Shown here one piece after another: positions 1-11,160 of a stretch of 64,000 nucleotides of DNA; position 1 is the first letter of the stretch, and the number at the start of each line of letters is the position of its first letter. A program made the position numbers and the translations under genes. The stretch covers positions 18,166,001 to 18,230,000 of the forward strand of contig OX467082.1 in the NCBI GenBank assembly GCA_950106755.1, given 5' to 3'. The stretch comes from Climacium dendroides. Its lineage: Eukaryota; Streptophyta; Bryopsida; Hypnales; Climaciaceae. The notes below the pieces were generated by a model. It saw only the letters and a program-made list of their open reading frames with translations, searched no databases and was not told where the DNA came from.

Positions 1-600
1 ATTTTGTCCCCCTAGGGGACAATGGGACTTTAGGAGTTAAAAGCTGACTACCTTGTAGGCTACAGCATGAGGAGCTAAATTCAAAAAAGTCATGTGCACA
101 CGAAAATGTCACCAATTTCTTTAGGAATGCACTAGCGGTTGTATCACATATTAGTAAAATTTTGATATATTCACCATTAGAATTTCATTAGAATTTTTAT
201 GTATTAAATAGAATGTAGAGCAAGAATTTCAATAAATCTTCAGATAAAAATTACTAAAATCTTCATATAATTTTTTTATAAATAAGCATATACTAAAATA
301 AATAATAGAAATTTAATGAATGATGAATGATATATGGTAAAAGATACACATACATTAGAATGCATTAGAAATTTGACTCAATTGTTACAAACAATGGCAA
401 CCCAAATAGAAGAATTTAAAGGAAAAACTTGTAAATCTCAAAAGCTTCGTGAACAATTTAATTGTTGTGAAATCCAAAATCGGTTCAATCTAATAAATTT
501 CTCAAATCATTTAGCAGTAACAATAGAAAATTGAAATTAAAAGCTCAAAGCTCACAAAAGCACAAAATCATAGAAATGCAAAAGAAGTATAAATCCAAGA
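1..600. other. AT-rich segment, no gene recognised
   Basis: No supportable gene. A 66-codon open frame at 334-534 (+) has no recognisable domain and sits in AT-rich sequence. A small hairpin (TGTCCCC / GGGGACA) lies at about 6-22. The stretch around 129-175 is an inverted, diverged relative of the block that recurs near 870-910 and 1185-1225, so this segment probably belongs to the same repeat cluster. Confidence 0.4.
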
Positions 601-617
601 AAAGCAATGGAATTGCT

Positions 618-1276
618 ACCTTTATAATATCACCATATTGATCCTCTTTAAAATCACCTCAATTGCAACGACTATATTATTTTTATAATATCATCTTTTG
701 TAAAAAGTGATATTATAGAGGTGATTATGAACTGTTACTCTATTTCAGTATTATCACATTGTGTGAAAATATGATTTCTATGTATGCATGATTGAAAATA
801 TTTTTATAAAATAATTAAAATAATTATTTTAAAGATTTATTGAAATCATCATCATGCATTCTATTCAAATATATCAAATTTTTACTAATATGTGATATAA
901 TTAGTGCATAGCATAGCAAACACAAGCCCCTAGTAGTAACGGTAGCATTTGTGATATGAAGGGTGATATTATAAAAATAATATAGTCGTTGCAATTGAGG
1001 TGATTTTAAAGAGGATCAATATGGTGATATTATAGAGGTGATTATGAACTGCTACTCTATTTCAGTAATATCACATTGTGTGAAAATATGATTTCTATGT
1101 ATGCATGATTGAAAATATTTTTATAAAATAATTAAAATAATTATTTTAAAAACTTATCAAAATCATTATCATGCATTCTATTCAAATATATCAAATTTTT
1201 ACTAATATGTGATATAATGAATGTATACCATAGCAAGCATGAGCCCCTAGTAGTAATGGTAGCATTTGTGATATCA
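618..1276. repeat. Direct plus inverted repeat cluster
   Basis: A block of about 250 bp starting GTGATATTATAGAG at 708 recurs as a direct copy from 1024, an offset of about 316 bp, with only scattered differences up to about 960 and 1276. In addition, 618-690 is the inverted complement of about 963-1037, which forms a foldback around the first copy. No coding capacity is visible. It looks like a rearranged AT-rich foldback or MITE-like element; the family is not identified. Confidence 0.75.
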
Positions 1277-3195
1277 TAGAGGGACTTATGATTTTAGTAG
1301 TATGATAGCAAGCAACATGAACATGATCTAGAAAAATAGTTCTAATAAGTGAACTAGGGTATCCACCAATTGCATTGACCAATTTTGATTGAACAGTCTG
1401 AGCCATCCTCGGCCTTCTGAACCCTGATGTGGAGGTCATGTGCTGCTATTGCATTATTACAGGAAATGCACATCATCTGTGCACTGAAATATAGAAAAAA
1501 AAAATGTCCCATCAATGTAAATAAAAATCATGACATAGTGCCATCAGCAACAGATTGGTTGCACCAACCCAAACAGGCGGGCACTACGACAATAAGTTGT
1601 TCCATCTCCTTGACATCATCTGCAGAACTGCCATTAGTATGCATGGCTTGCACGACGCTGAAGTGAAATATAAGTTTTTTCTATTCTCATCACCAGTATG
1701 ATAGCAGCTGTTGTCTTGGCATTCATGGGCAACCCGCAATTTCAGGAGTGGTAAGCTTGAAACCTTGGACAACTGCAGATATGAAGTTGCAATAAAGGGA
1801 GTGTCACTTTTCAGTGCACATCATTTATCTTACTCTAGACTTGCTACTTAAGCCTATATAACTTACTCGGTGCGGGGATGACGGCCAAGTAGAACTATCC
1901 CCAACTAACTCTTTATTCATACTCATCATATGACTAGAATTATTCTTATTTTTTTCCTTTGAGCATCTTCAATGCTATATCTAGAAAATGATTGTCATAG
2001 CATTGAGGATGTTCTTAGAGAGTAATTTTCTAGACATAGCATGTCTCTAAGAGCATCCTCAATGCTATGTCTAGAAAATGACTCTATATAGTTTCTATTC
2101 CGTCCCTTTTTTTTACAATGGCTTTTTCCATCTCAAGTGCTTCAACCTAACAACAATATTTGGAACCCTATCTGGCTCTACGACAACATGGTACTGGGGA
2201 GTTGCTTGACATGGTGGCAGGAGGGAGAAGCATGAATTGCTTGACCACTGCTTCATTGGCAAAGATCTTCCCTTTTAAGGCGAATTTTTGCCATTCTATT
2301 AGTGTTGACCAAGAAGTGCAGAGGAGTTTGGAGGGTACAACAAAGAATTGATTTTTACCATGTGGGAGCCAAGAAGTGCCGAGTCTGTGATAATAACGTG
2401 TGAGGTGCAGTTAGCATTGGTGCAGCTTTTTGTTGTTTGTCAGTAACCCACACAGAACTTGCCGTTGCAGTGCTTCCAACTTATGCAGGGCGGACAGAGG
2501 ATGCTCTCTCTCAGTCTAAGTTTAGCCCTCCAGCTTTTGCCCTCCCTTGGGCAAGATGCACACAACTGAAATTAGATAATATTGGTGGATTCATAGTATT
2601 GGTGACTTCCCTCACTTACACTACTGTACAGTGGGTTCAGTGTCCGTGCCTTGCTCTCAGTCTGATGAAGAGAAAGTACCCACTTCACGTGCACAGCTGC
2701 GGCTGACCGGAACACGACGGAGCTGCTGCTGCCTGCCCATTTCCAACTCATCCACCATGTTGTGCTTGGGATAGTGGAAGAGGAGCCCCTGTTGATGTCA
2801 GATGGACGGAGGGGATGGAGCCTGTTCCCATAAGTTAGCTGCCACATGGAAAGAGAAAAAGGAGGGCTTGGAAGGACAAGGGCTATCACCGACCTCTACT
2901 TAGTCAAATAGTGGAAGAGCTGAGGACATTTGGGGGACTAAACTCCTGGAAACAAATTTCAGTAAATTTTCATGGGAAGAAAAAAACAGAAGGGGGCAGA
3001 TAACCCAAGTGCTTACATTATTTTTTGGACCTTTGTGGAAATTAGTTATGAATTATTTGAAGTTGAAACGCAGTGGTCATTAAGAGCGACCACCTCGTGA
3101 AATGTACATTGTTGGTACATTGAAGAAAGAAAAATATATCTCTATATTAGTGGTCCCTTTTAGAGTAGGGGCACTTTTAGAGCACCCTACTATAG
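1277..3195. other. Unassigned stretch, partly GC-richer
   Basis: No supportable gene. The interval 2160-2900 is clearly richer in G and C than its surroundings and holds several short open frames on both strands, none with a recognisable domain. It contains the palindromic CTGTACAG near 2625. It could be a decayed gene, a promoter-proximal region or unrecognised TE sequence. A short foldback at 1961-2084 is listed separately. Confidence 0.35.
1961..2084. repeat. Short foldback with a direct duplicate
   Basis: GAGCATCTTCAATGCTAT near 1961 is repeated directly near 2051 (GAGCATCCTCAATGCTAT), each followed by TCTAGAAAATGA. Between them lies the inverted form (CATAGCATTGAGGATG near 1996, then TTTTCTAGACATAGCA). 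The arms could pair in two alternative ways. It resembles the end of a small inverted-repeat element. Confidence 0.55.
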
Positions 3196-3583
3196 CCTCT
3201 AATTGCTTAGTTGATTGTATAGGATTGTTTTTGTATGGGTAGTTAAATTCTTTTGACTATTTAAAAAAAAAATTCCAAATGGTTTACGAGATGTTTACTA
3301 TTGAATCATTTACTTTGATTCACAATTGAATTCCAATACTGGTGAATTCAACCGTGATACAAAATCTACATCTTTTATGTGTTTAACAATTCCAAAATAT
3401 GCTTCTAAAATGTACTTTGTGATGATTTTTTTCAAATCGTCAGTTTGGGAGAAGACTTTGGACTTTTAGAGATTCACTATACAAACCTTTTAATTTTTTT
3501 GGAAAAGGTAAATATTTTATTTTTGAAGGATCCTCAAACTAAAGGCCTATTCCACACAATTGGCAAGCTTTACTCTTGAACTA
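3196..3583 (+). repeat. R2 repeat, left part (split by pogo-like element)
   Basis: Diverged match to the start of the copies at 44976 and (reversed) 23916: CCTCTAATTGCTTAGTTGATTGTAT here against CCCCTAACTGCCTGATCAACCATAT there. It continues through GGTAAATATTTTATTTTTGAAGG and GGCAAGCTTTACT. The family resumes on the other side of the pogo-like insertion, so this repeat is the older layer. The left boundary is approximate. Confidence 0.6.
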
Positions 3584-3789
3584 CACTAAAATTGGTAAAT
3601 AGTGTTGGCAACACTAATTATCCCAACTAACACTAATAGCGATGTGCACGCTGAGTGTTAGATCTTTTTGTACCGATTCTAACACTATTTTAGCTTTGAA
3701 GTAAATTTCCGTCATTTCAGAATTTGTAGAAGAGTGCATTTAGTGTTAGATGGTAACAAAATATAGAAGTTGGAATGATTGGGAAAATC

Positions 3790-3872
3790 TGGTGTATGAA
3801 ATGCTGAAATGTTGAATTGCTGAAATGCTGAAATGCTGAATTGCTGAATTGCTAAAATGTTGGAATGTTGAA
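3790..3872. repeat. About 10-bp tandem repeat (GAAATGCTGAAATG type)
   Basis: Consecutive variants of GAAATGCT / GAATTGCT / GAAATGTT run from about 3790 to 3872 inside the pogo-like element, just outside the 40-bp array. The array shares the ATGCTGAAATG vocabulary of the larger repeat and may be its seed. Confidence 0.7.
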
Positions 3873-3879
3873 AAGCCCC

Positions 3880-4372
3880 CAAAACAACAATGAAATGGTG
3901 AAATAACCAAAAAAACAATGAAATCCTGAAATAAATGTTGAAAGCCCCCCAAAACAATGAAATGGTGAAAAGCCCCCAAAAAACAATGAAATCTTGAAAT
4001 AAATGGTGAAAAGCCCAAGAAAACAATGAAATCCTAAAATAAATGGTGAAAAGCCTAGAAAAACAATGAAATCCTAAAATAAATGGTGAAAAGCCCCAAA
4101 AAACACTAAAATCCTGAAATAAATGGTGAAAAGTCCCCCAAAACACTAAAATCCTGAAATAAATGGTGAAAAGCCCAACAAAACACTGAAATCCAAAAAT
4201 TAATGTTGAAAAGCTCCCAAATAACAATGAAATCCTGAAATGAATGCTGAAAAGCTCCCAAAAAACAATGAAATTTTGAAAAGTTGGAAAGTTAAATGAA
4301 ATCCTGAAATAAATGCTAGAAAGCCCAAAAAAACAATGAAATGGTGAAATAAACAATGCAATGGTGAAATGT
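3880..4372. repeat. 40-bp minisatellite inside the pogo-like element
   Basis: AAATGGTGAA begins at 4001, 4041, 4081, 4121 and 4161, giving an exact 40-bp period. Diverged copies reach to about 3880 and 4370. The unit contains AAAAGCCC, AAAACAATGAAATCCTG and AAATAAATGGTG. On the minus strand it happens to translate as a Phe/Ile/His-rich open frame (3712-4356), which I regard as a by-product of a stop-poor unit and not as a protein. It lies between the 3' end of the transposase and the left terminal repeat. Confidence 0.85.
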
Positions 4373-4494
4373 TGAAATTTTTCATAATGTGTGTATATTG
4401 CAAAATATAGGAAGAGTCAAAACTACAATATAATAGTCGTAGCTGTAGGCTAGAAATTGAAGGGAAAAAATAGTAAAAACTGAAAAAAAGATCT

Positions 4495-6036
4495 CTAAAC
4501 TGCCCTATTTAAATTAGGCAGTTCTTGCCCTTGGAAGTATTGCAAATGTTTTGCAATAATGTCTTGGAGATGTGGAAATAATTGTCCAACACTCCAAGAT
4601 CCATCAAGTCCTAATGCCAAGCCACAACGAATCATTGCTTTTCTAGCATAGGAGATGTTGTCACAATCCACCTCTCTATTAACATCTTCTATACTATCAG
4701 CAACCAATTGTAGGAAAAAACGTTTCCCTGGATTGGTCAACTTCCCTGACCATTGTCCATCTGCCCGGGGTGCATTTTGTCAAGCATTTTCTTGTATCAA
4801 CTGAATTTTTTTGGCTTCCCACTGTCTTGTCCATGCATCTTTGATCTTTGAAATCAAGAATGTATCTGCTGGTTGGCAAAGGTGAGTAGAACAAGGAGGT
4901 AAAAATTTGAAGACTGTATTTTTGGCTGCTAGGACATCAGCCAACCTAGGGGTCACCGTATGGCCGGTACAATTATCAAGCCATATGATCTTCATGCGGT
5001 GATGAAGATCGGCTTGATATGCCCGATTTTCCAAAAAATATTCAGGTAAGATGGTTTGGTCCATCCACCCTTTAGGGCCCGACCTATAAGACACCCCGGG
5101 AATATTATCAATTAGACCTCGTATAGGGTAGCTCCTATTTTCATTTGTGAAAATGAGCATAGGAGCTTCTATCATAGCACGTCGGCCTCCTGAAATACGA
5201 ACCACCATAGTCATAGACTCCCCACCCGAAACCACTTCGGCATATTTGACTGTTGTGTCCCCCCGAAACCCTAAAGTGCGTCCATTGTCAAGATTGACAA
5301 CAAAATGGGTTTCATCCAAATTCTCCATTAGATTTTCATCAAATTCCCCGGATGCAAATCCCCTTTGCAAAACCCCCAAATGATAGGCGGTTTGTTGTTC
5401 GATTTGGAGTTCTTTTTGAGGACTACAAGTCAAACGGCCACGTTGGGAGAGGAGGACTATGTTGTGGTTCTCCATGAATTGATTGACCCAATTCGGAGTA
5501 ATTTTGTTAACCAACAAAATGTTATCCTTTGGGTCAACAGATTGGGCTGTGAAATTGAACTCGGGAGCTACGAGAATGGAAAGGGCCAACTCACGAAGAA
5601 GAAGAGAAGAAAACTTTACACCTGATTTTCGAAGGCGGTTGAATTCTTCAAGTAAAAGTGGGTACAAATATTGTACCCATTCACTTTTTTTCTTGCCTCG
5701 GCCTGGTCTGGCTTTTGGACAATGGCGCCGCCTTATGCCCAATCGGTTGCGGCTGCACGAGAATGTAGTGACTTGGGCTGCATTTTCTGCATTGTCCTCA
5801 TCGAATTCGTGGTGTTGCTGCCACCATCGGCTGGCTTTTACAAGGTTGGCAGGACGCTGTCCATGGAAATGTTCTGGAAATGCTTGAATTACGCGAACAT
5901 TTAGGCCATGCTCACCGTGAATGGCAGCGTCTTCCACCATCCAAGCAGTGACAACTCGTCGAGTTGCAATGCTGGAAACTTGTTGGAGGCGTCGTCGGGG
6001 AGAGGCATTGAGATCAGCAAGCGGAGGGCGGTCCAT
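4495..6036 (-). pseudogene. Pogo/CENP-B-type transposase with one in-frame TGA
   Basis: Probable DDE_1-family transposase that cuts and rejoins its element's ends at TA targets. From the ATG at 6036 (MDRPPLADLN) the frame runs 418 codons to a TGA at 4780-4782, then continues in the same frame for 94 codons to a stop at 4495. A single nonsense codon is therefore the only break I see. Residues about 118-160 (SEWVQYLYPLLLEEFNRL...) and 178-202 resemble the CENP-B/pogo helix-turn-helix pair. Catalytic candidates are D241 (NLDETHF), D354 (WLDNCTGH) and D391 (CQPADTF), the last two separated by 36 residues. About 185 upstream codons stay open (to 6591) but are Phe/Ser-rich and partly repeat-like, so I prefer the internal ATG. 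An unrecognised intron spanning the TGA, or readthrough, cannot be excluded. Confidence 0.8.
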
Positions 6037-6700
6037 GCTAGAAAATCCAAAAAATAATGGTTTTAAAAAAATGGCGACCAAAAAAAAAAACCAATCTTTC
6101 ACAGTAAATAGAAGAGAGGAAGAGAAATCCAATGGTGTAATGAAAAGTTGAATTGCATACCTCAATTGAAAGTTAGGGGCACCGGAAGATTCAAATTCAA
6201 ATTCAAGCGGCAATGGAATCGGCGGACTATACCCCCCCCCCGTAAAGCTCACAATGCGGTCTGAAATTTTCAAGGAGCCCTTCAAAACTGCTTTGCGCTC
6301 CCAAGGAAAACTCAAACTCAAACTCAAAACTGAAATTGCGAATGGAGGGGCAAAGGCTAACCAAAACGAAATACCACAATGGGCTGAAATTGCAGTGCAC
6401 CAGGGAAGGGATGAATCGCCGCGAAGCAAATAAACAAAAAACAAAAATTCCAGGGAAGGAGAAAACTTCCACGGCGAGAAAGAAGACCAAAAGTAAAGTT
6501 TCCAGGGAAGGCCAAGATTTCGGGGGCGGGGGGCAGAAATTGTGGTTCCCGAAATTGAGGTTTCCAAGGTAGGGCCAGATTTAGGCGGCACAAATTAAGT
6601 GCCCAACACTATTTACACATAAGTTGGAAAATAGTGTTGGGGGTAAAAACCAGGGAATGACACTAATTATCACCCAACACTATTTACCAATTTTAGTGTA

Positions 6701-7540
6701 GTGTGCCCTGTGCCAACGTTGCCACAACCAAAACAAAAGTAAAATAATTTTTTTTCTTAATTTTTCATTTCATTTCATAAAAAATTCAAAATTTAATATC
6801 TTTTCAATCATAAGTTGGAATGCAACAAAACAAAGTCTATGCACCCTTCCTTATAGAGAGCTTTTTGACAATACCAAGAATGTAGTCAGAAGGCACAAGG
6901 TCCAAAAGATAAACATAATAAACAAACCAAAGCAAACAAATAATCTAACTTAAAGTATGCATGTATCCATTTGCTTTGAAAATGGTCCCAATGGAAAATG
7001 AAGTGTTTTCATGATTTTAATCATTGCAAATTAAACATGCAAGTGTTGATGTGAAATTATTTGCGATTTCTACTTATATAAAAAATGCAATTCAACAATT
7101 GCAAGGTGGACTCTATAATAAATTTGATAGCTCTTCATTTGAACTTAAGGATTTTAAAAGTGCATTTTAGTATGCTAACACAATTTGTAGTTGTGTATGT
7201 TATTTCCAATCCCAAAAATCCTTAAATGCAAATCTCTCAAACAATGTGGGGAGAGGTGGCATATTAAAAATAGAAAATAAAATAAAATAAAATAAAATAA
7301 ATAATACATATATATATATATATTCTTTTTCTTGTTACAATCTCACAACTCCTATGCAATTTCACACTTCAAGCTAATATGCACACCTCGAGATGCACAC
7401 TAATAAACAAGCTCCTTAAACATCTATATGGTTAGATTTTGAAAAAAAAAAGTAATTTATTTTATTAGAGATAACTATGAATCTATGTTTTTCTTCATAT
7501 GGAAAACACCCTTTGCAAGTACTTGCATCTTAAATCTCTA
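6701..7540 (+). repeat. R2 repeat, right part
   Basis: Continues the R2 family past the pogo-like insertion. From about 6960 it tracks the copy at 45240-45560 and, reversed, 23330-23640: CCATTTGCTTTGAAAATGGT, CTACTTATA...ATGCAATTCAACA, AGTATGCTAACACAATTTG. It extends to about 7540 through AATCTCACAACTCCTATGCAATTT. The far end is not sharply defined. No coding capacity is visible. Confidence 0.65.
7272..7323. repeat. Microsatellites (AAAAT)n and (TA)n
   Basis: About five AAAAT units (7273-7300) are followed by a short TA run (7307-7322). Such A-rich tracts often grow inside old repeats; this one interrupts the R2 copy. Confidence 0.85.
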
Positions 7541-8656
7541 AACATGAGCATGTTTTGTATTTTGAAATTGTCAAAATTTGTTGTTGAATCTTTTTGGAAG
7601 TTAAAAGGAGATTCTTGATTCTCTTAGCATGCATATTTTGGACCTCAAATGAATTTGCTACAAATTTTGAAAATGTTAATAATTGGTGTATACATTATAC
7701 ATATATGTAAAAATATATAGGGTACTAGTAAAAAACCAACCCCTTATTACATTTCTGATATTCTTTTTAATATGGTTTGACAAAAAGTCAATATAGTTTT
7801 TTTTGTTAAATTGATATTACATATTATTGAAAGAATCTTAGACACATAACAAGGGGGTGGAGGTGGTCTTAGAAACATGTTGCAATTAGATTTAGGTTGT
7901 TTTGTCAAAGTTCGGAGCCCTAGTGAGCCTTCATCACCCAACTTGTATTTTCATACCCCAAGAATTTTTCTTTTCTACTCAAGTTTATTCAATTCGTACA
8001 CCTTGCAATAATAACATCCGCTTGTAATTTTAGAATTATTTGAGTTTAAAAATATGGTAGTATATAACATTTATAAATATATAAAATAATTTATTTATCG
8101 TTGTTCTTATAATATCTCAGATAGTGTATATTCATTTACATGTACTTTTAATTTCATGTATTTTAATCTACATTCATCCCAATTATGTACATTTTCACAT
8201 ATTTTTGTCCAATTTTCATTGAACTTTCATTCAAATGCTTACACTAAGTAAATATATCACTACCATAGAAGTGTTGAAAACTAAGACAAAACCAACCGAT
8301 TTGTTGGTATCAACATAAAAATGAATGCTTGTAGTCAAACGCCTTTTTATGGACTGCATTGACAATTGGTCCAATGTAAATCAACAATGTTTTGTTGTTT
8401 TGTTGTTTGTGACCAATTTAATAGTATTCATAAAAAAATTTAGGAAATTAAAAATCTTTTGGAATCTTTGAAAATCTATTGAAAATCTTTTGGAATTTTT
8501 TAGGAATCTACTGAATTTTATTAAAGTCTTTTAAAGAACTTTTCTTAAAAAATAATTCTTTTGGAATCTATTAAAAATCTATTAGAATCTATTAGAATCC
8601 TTTGACTTTTAAAAAATTTGAAATCTTCTAGCATCTTTTAAAATCATTTGAAATCT
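7541..8656. other. AT-rich segment with degenerate repeats
   Basis: No gene recognised. From about 8440 to 8655 the sequence is a degenerate series of AATCTTTTGGAATCTATTGAAA-type words, a decayed tandem array. The rest is featureless AT-rich sequence. An open frame at 7747-7941 (-) shows no domain. Confidence 0.4.
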
Positions 8657-9361
8657 TTAATCCCTAAAGGACCAAACAATGTTTTTTGGCAATATAGTAA
8701 TTTTGGGCTCATTATGAATGAAATTTTTTTTCCTTTGATATTTTCATACAACATTTGCCTGAGGAGTAGCTTTTAGGCCCAACAATTTTCATAACTTTTG
8801 ACTACATGGTTAAAAAGTTATCATATGATAATGTAATTTTCAACATTAAGTGTGTATTCTAGATAATAAAAAAATTCTTTAAAAATCACTTTTTAAAACA
8901 ATCAAAATTTGAAATTTTTTCTCTAGATTTATTTATACATGAAAAGCTTCAAATAATTCCATTTTGATTAATGAGAAGAAAGTTATGAGGAGTTTCAATT
9001 GTGGGTAACTTGTGGGTAGTTATGAATCTCTACTCTAAAATAAACTTTGAAGTCCTTTATTTAACTCAATTTTCAATATTTAAAAATAAAAAATAAAAAT
9101 ATTGGGTGTAGATTTTTTATTACAACATTTCAACTATTGAAATTGATATTTTTTAATTCCATAAATAAATTGTTAACAATTTAGTATTTTGAATTATATT
9201 CTACATATTTCAACTTATCATTTTTTTCCTACATGTTGTACAATTCCAAATGATGTGAAAATTTTCAAACATGTAGCCAACTTGCCTCAAAGAATGAATC
9301 CAAAGAATTAAGAATAATGACCATTTTGAACATTTTTTCATAAAAATGTGACCTTGTGAAG
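8657..9361 (+). repeat. R1 repeat with TTAA end, left part
   Basis: Begins TTAA-TCCCTAAAGGACCAAA at 8657. This matches the terminal motif TTAA-CCC(C/T)TAAAGGACC also found at 17864 and 24929, and in variant form at 34219. The family seems to resume after the Tc1-like insertion and to end in an inverted counterpart with TTAA at 11614-11617. Non-coding. The TTAA flank plus CCC-starting ends recall piggyBac-type target sites, but no transposase is present, so that class is only a suggestion. Confidence 0.5.
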
Positions 9362-9399
9362 TACAATAAGGTTTACTTCATTTTCGAATTCTTGTCTCC

Positions 9400-10156
9400 C
9401 GTTCCTTGCGACTACATAGTTTTTTTTATTTTTGGCTCCAAGCTCCCATCCCAAACATCCGCCTCTGGCGCCCTATTCCCGCACCCTATTGCGCACAGTA
9501 GTACCCTACCTGGAGCTATTGATTTCCGTCCCAACAACACAGTCCATGCACAATTAATTTTTTTTTGTGATTGCACCAAAAACTCGCGGGCGCCATGCCT
9601 TAATTGCAGTCCACCCTACCATCGCTCCTCACCTTCAATTCCATGAACAATGGTTGCTAGCAGTCTCCCACATTGTCTTCTCCTATGATCCGTCTCATTC
9701 CCTGGCCTCCTTGTTGCCGCATTTCAATCTGATTCAGTCTTAGGCTTCCACACCACGACTCTCATGTTGGTGTCCATTTTTCTTTTTTCGGGGAGGGAGG
9801 GGGGCTTATACCTTGCCGATCAGCTTGGTCGCCTCTCGAAGTAGCAAACATTATGGTTCAATCCTGATTACTCTTCTTTGCGTTTGTTGGCAATTATTCT
9901 AATCCGTCTCCGCCGCCATGGAGGTCCCGACTAGTGCCCGTGCCCCGAATTGCTGTCAATTCCATTCGATTTGATCGCTTCCTTGGAGCTTCACACTATA
10001 AGATTAAGTCACTAGTATCTGCAGCTGCAACAATTCAACTCCGATATCACAATTAAGGTCAATTTTGGCCTTCAATTTTGCTCTCCATTTGAAGTCGATT
10101 CTACGCATAAATTTCGCATTTTTTCTCATTCCATATCATTTCCTCATCAGATTATC
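9400..10156 (+). other. GC-richer leader of the Tc1-like element
   Basis: This segment, between the left terminal repeat and the transposase start, is C-rich compared with both flanks (for example 9455-9530 and 9900-9960) and holds a 96-codon open frame (9356-9646) without a recognisable domain. It may be an unusually long untranslated leader, or host sequence picked up by the element. I cannot tell which. Confidence 0.4.
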
Positions 10157-11160
10157 ATGCGGACAAGGACATTAAGCGATGCTGAACAAGCTAGGATTAT
10201 TGGCATGAGAGAGGGAGGCATGAAATCTAATCAAATAGCTGAAATCTTGAAAATACCACGTTCTACAGTTTCGACTGTTCTCACAAAATGGAGAGATTTT
10301 GGTCAAATGACCACTCTAATACCTAAACCTCGGCCTCTAAAATTGTCTGATTGTAGTATGAGAGACCTTGGTCGAATGATCCGTTCTCATCGGCGGTTGA
10401 CATTGGTAGCACTCGTAGGAAAATTCCATGTTCATCAACATACGATGCGGAAATACATTCGTAGATTAGGATTTCGAAATTGTGTAGCACCAAAAAAGTT
10501 GTACCTCAATGATACTCATATGAATCACAGATTGGCTTTTGCTAAAAAGTACCGCAATTGAACAATGGATGATTGGAAAAGAATGATTTGGACGGATGAA
10601 TCAAGTTTTGAGCTTGGAAAGAATTCCAGGTGCATTTGAGTTTGGAGAAAAACTCATGAGCGTTATTCCTTGCAATGTCTTGCTTCTACGTTCAAATCAA
10701 GGAGGACTTCAATGATGGTGTGGGGGGGATTTCACAAGAGTCGTCTAGTTTTTATACTGCAAGGAGAGTGGACTACAAGAGATTTTGTAAACAATGTCTA
10801 TAAGGGTGAATTGTCTTGATTCTATTTCATGCACAATGAGCCTCATAAACTTACTCTCATGGAGGATGGTGTTCCTGTCCATCATGGGAAAACTTTGGCA
10901 ATATGGTGGAGCGCTCATGGTATGAAAAGTTAGAATGGCCTGCAAACTCCCCCAATTTGAACCCAATAGGAAACCTGTGGTACGTTGTGAAAGATCTCTT
11001 ATGCCACCGTCAAAAGCCAAAGAACAAGAAAAACATGATTCAAACTATTCAAGCAATATGGGATGATGTTTCTTTAGAGATACTACAAACGTTGATTGCC
11101 AGCATGCCAAACCGAATTCAAGCTACAATTGCGGCCAAAGGCAGTAGTACCAGATGGTAG
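10157..11160 (+). pseudogene. Tc1-type transposase pseudogene
   Basis: The first 134 codons (MRTRTLSDAEQARIIGMREG...) hold the paired helix-turn-helix of Tc1 transposases (about residues 8-50 and 60-115). The frame stops at TGA 10559-10561, where the family normally has Trp in the W-TMDDWK region, then continues through IWTDESSFELG (first catalytic Asp). Further TGAs follow near 10637 (before VWRKTHERY) and near 10818. LMEDGVPVHHG at about 10862-10890 gives the second Asp. A frameshift near 10915-10925 moves the reading to the frame of the 10903-11160 segment: LEWPANSPNLNPIGNLWYVV. The usual NPIENLW catalytic Glu is Gly here (GGA). At least three stops, a frameshift and a lost catalytic residue mark it as dead. 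Only the C-terminal end (SMPNRIQATIAAKG) looks complete. Confidence 0.85.

Larger units (their letters stand above)
3584..6698 (-). mobile_element. Pogo-like DNA transposon, nearly complete
   Basis: The ends are inverted repeats starting CACTAAAATTGGTAAATAGT (3584 rightwards; complement ending at 6698), with at least 25 matching bases. Both ends are flanked by TA (3582-3583 and 6699-6700), the duplication expected of Tc1/mariner/pogo elements. The right end has extra copies of the AACACTATTTA / AAATAGTGTTGG motif (6604-6640), which form subterminal inverted repeats. The element is about 3.1 kb. It holds a minus-strand transposase (4495-6036) with a CENP-B-like DNA-binding region and a DDE_1-type catalytic core, and two simple-sequence arrays between the left end and the gene. 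It inserted into an R2 repeat. Few disruptions and well-matched ends suggest recent activity. Confidence 0.85.

Noticed and set aside
3712..4356. 214-codon minus-strand open frame rich in Phe, Ile and His repeats
   Set aside because: It is the 40-bp minisatellite read in a stop-poor frame. Its repeats follow the DNA period, and it lies in the 3' region of the pogo-like element.
6037..6591. Extra 185 codons open upstream of the pogo transposase start
   Set aside because: Phe/Ser/Pro-rich, no domain, close to the terminal repeats. MDRPPLADLN at 6036 gives a family-like N-terminus.
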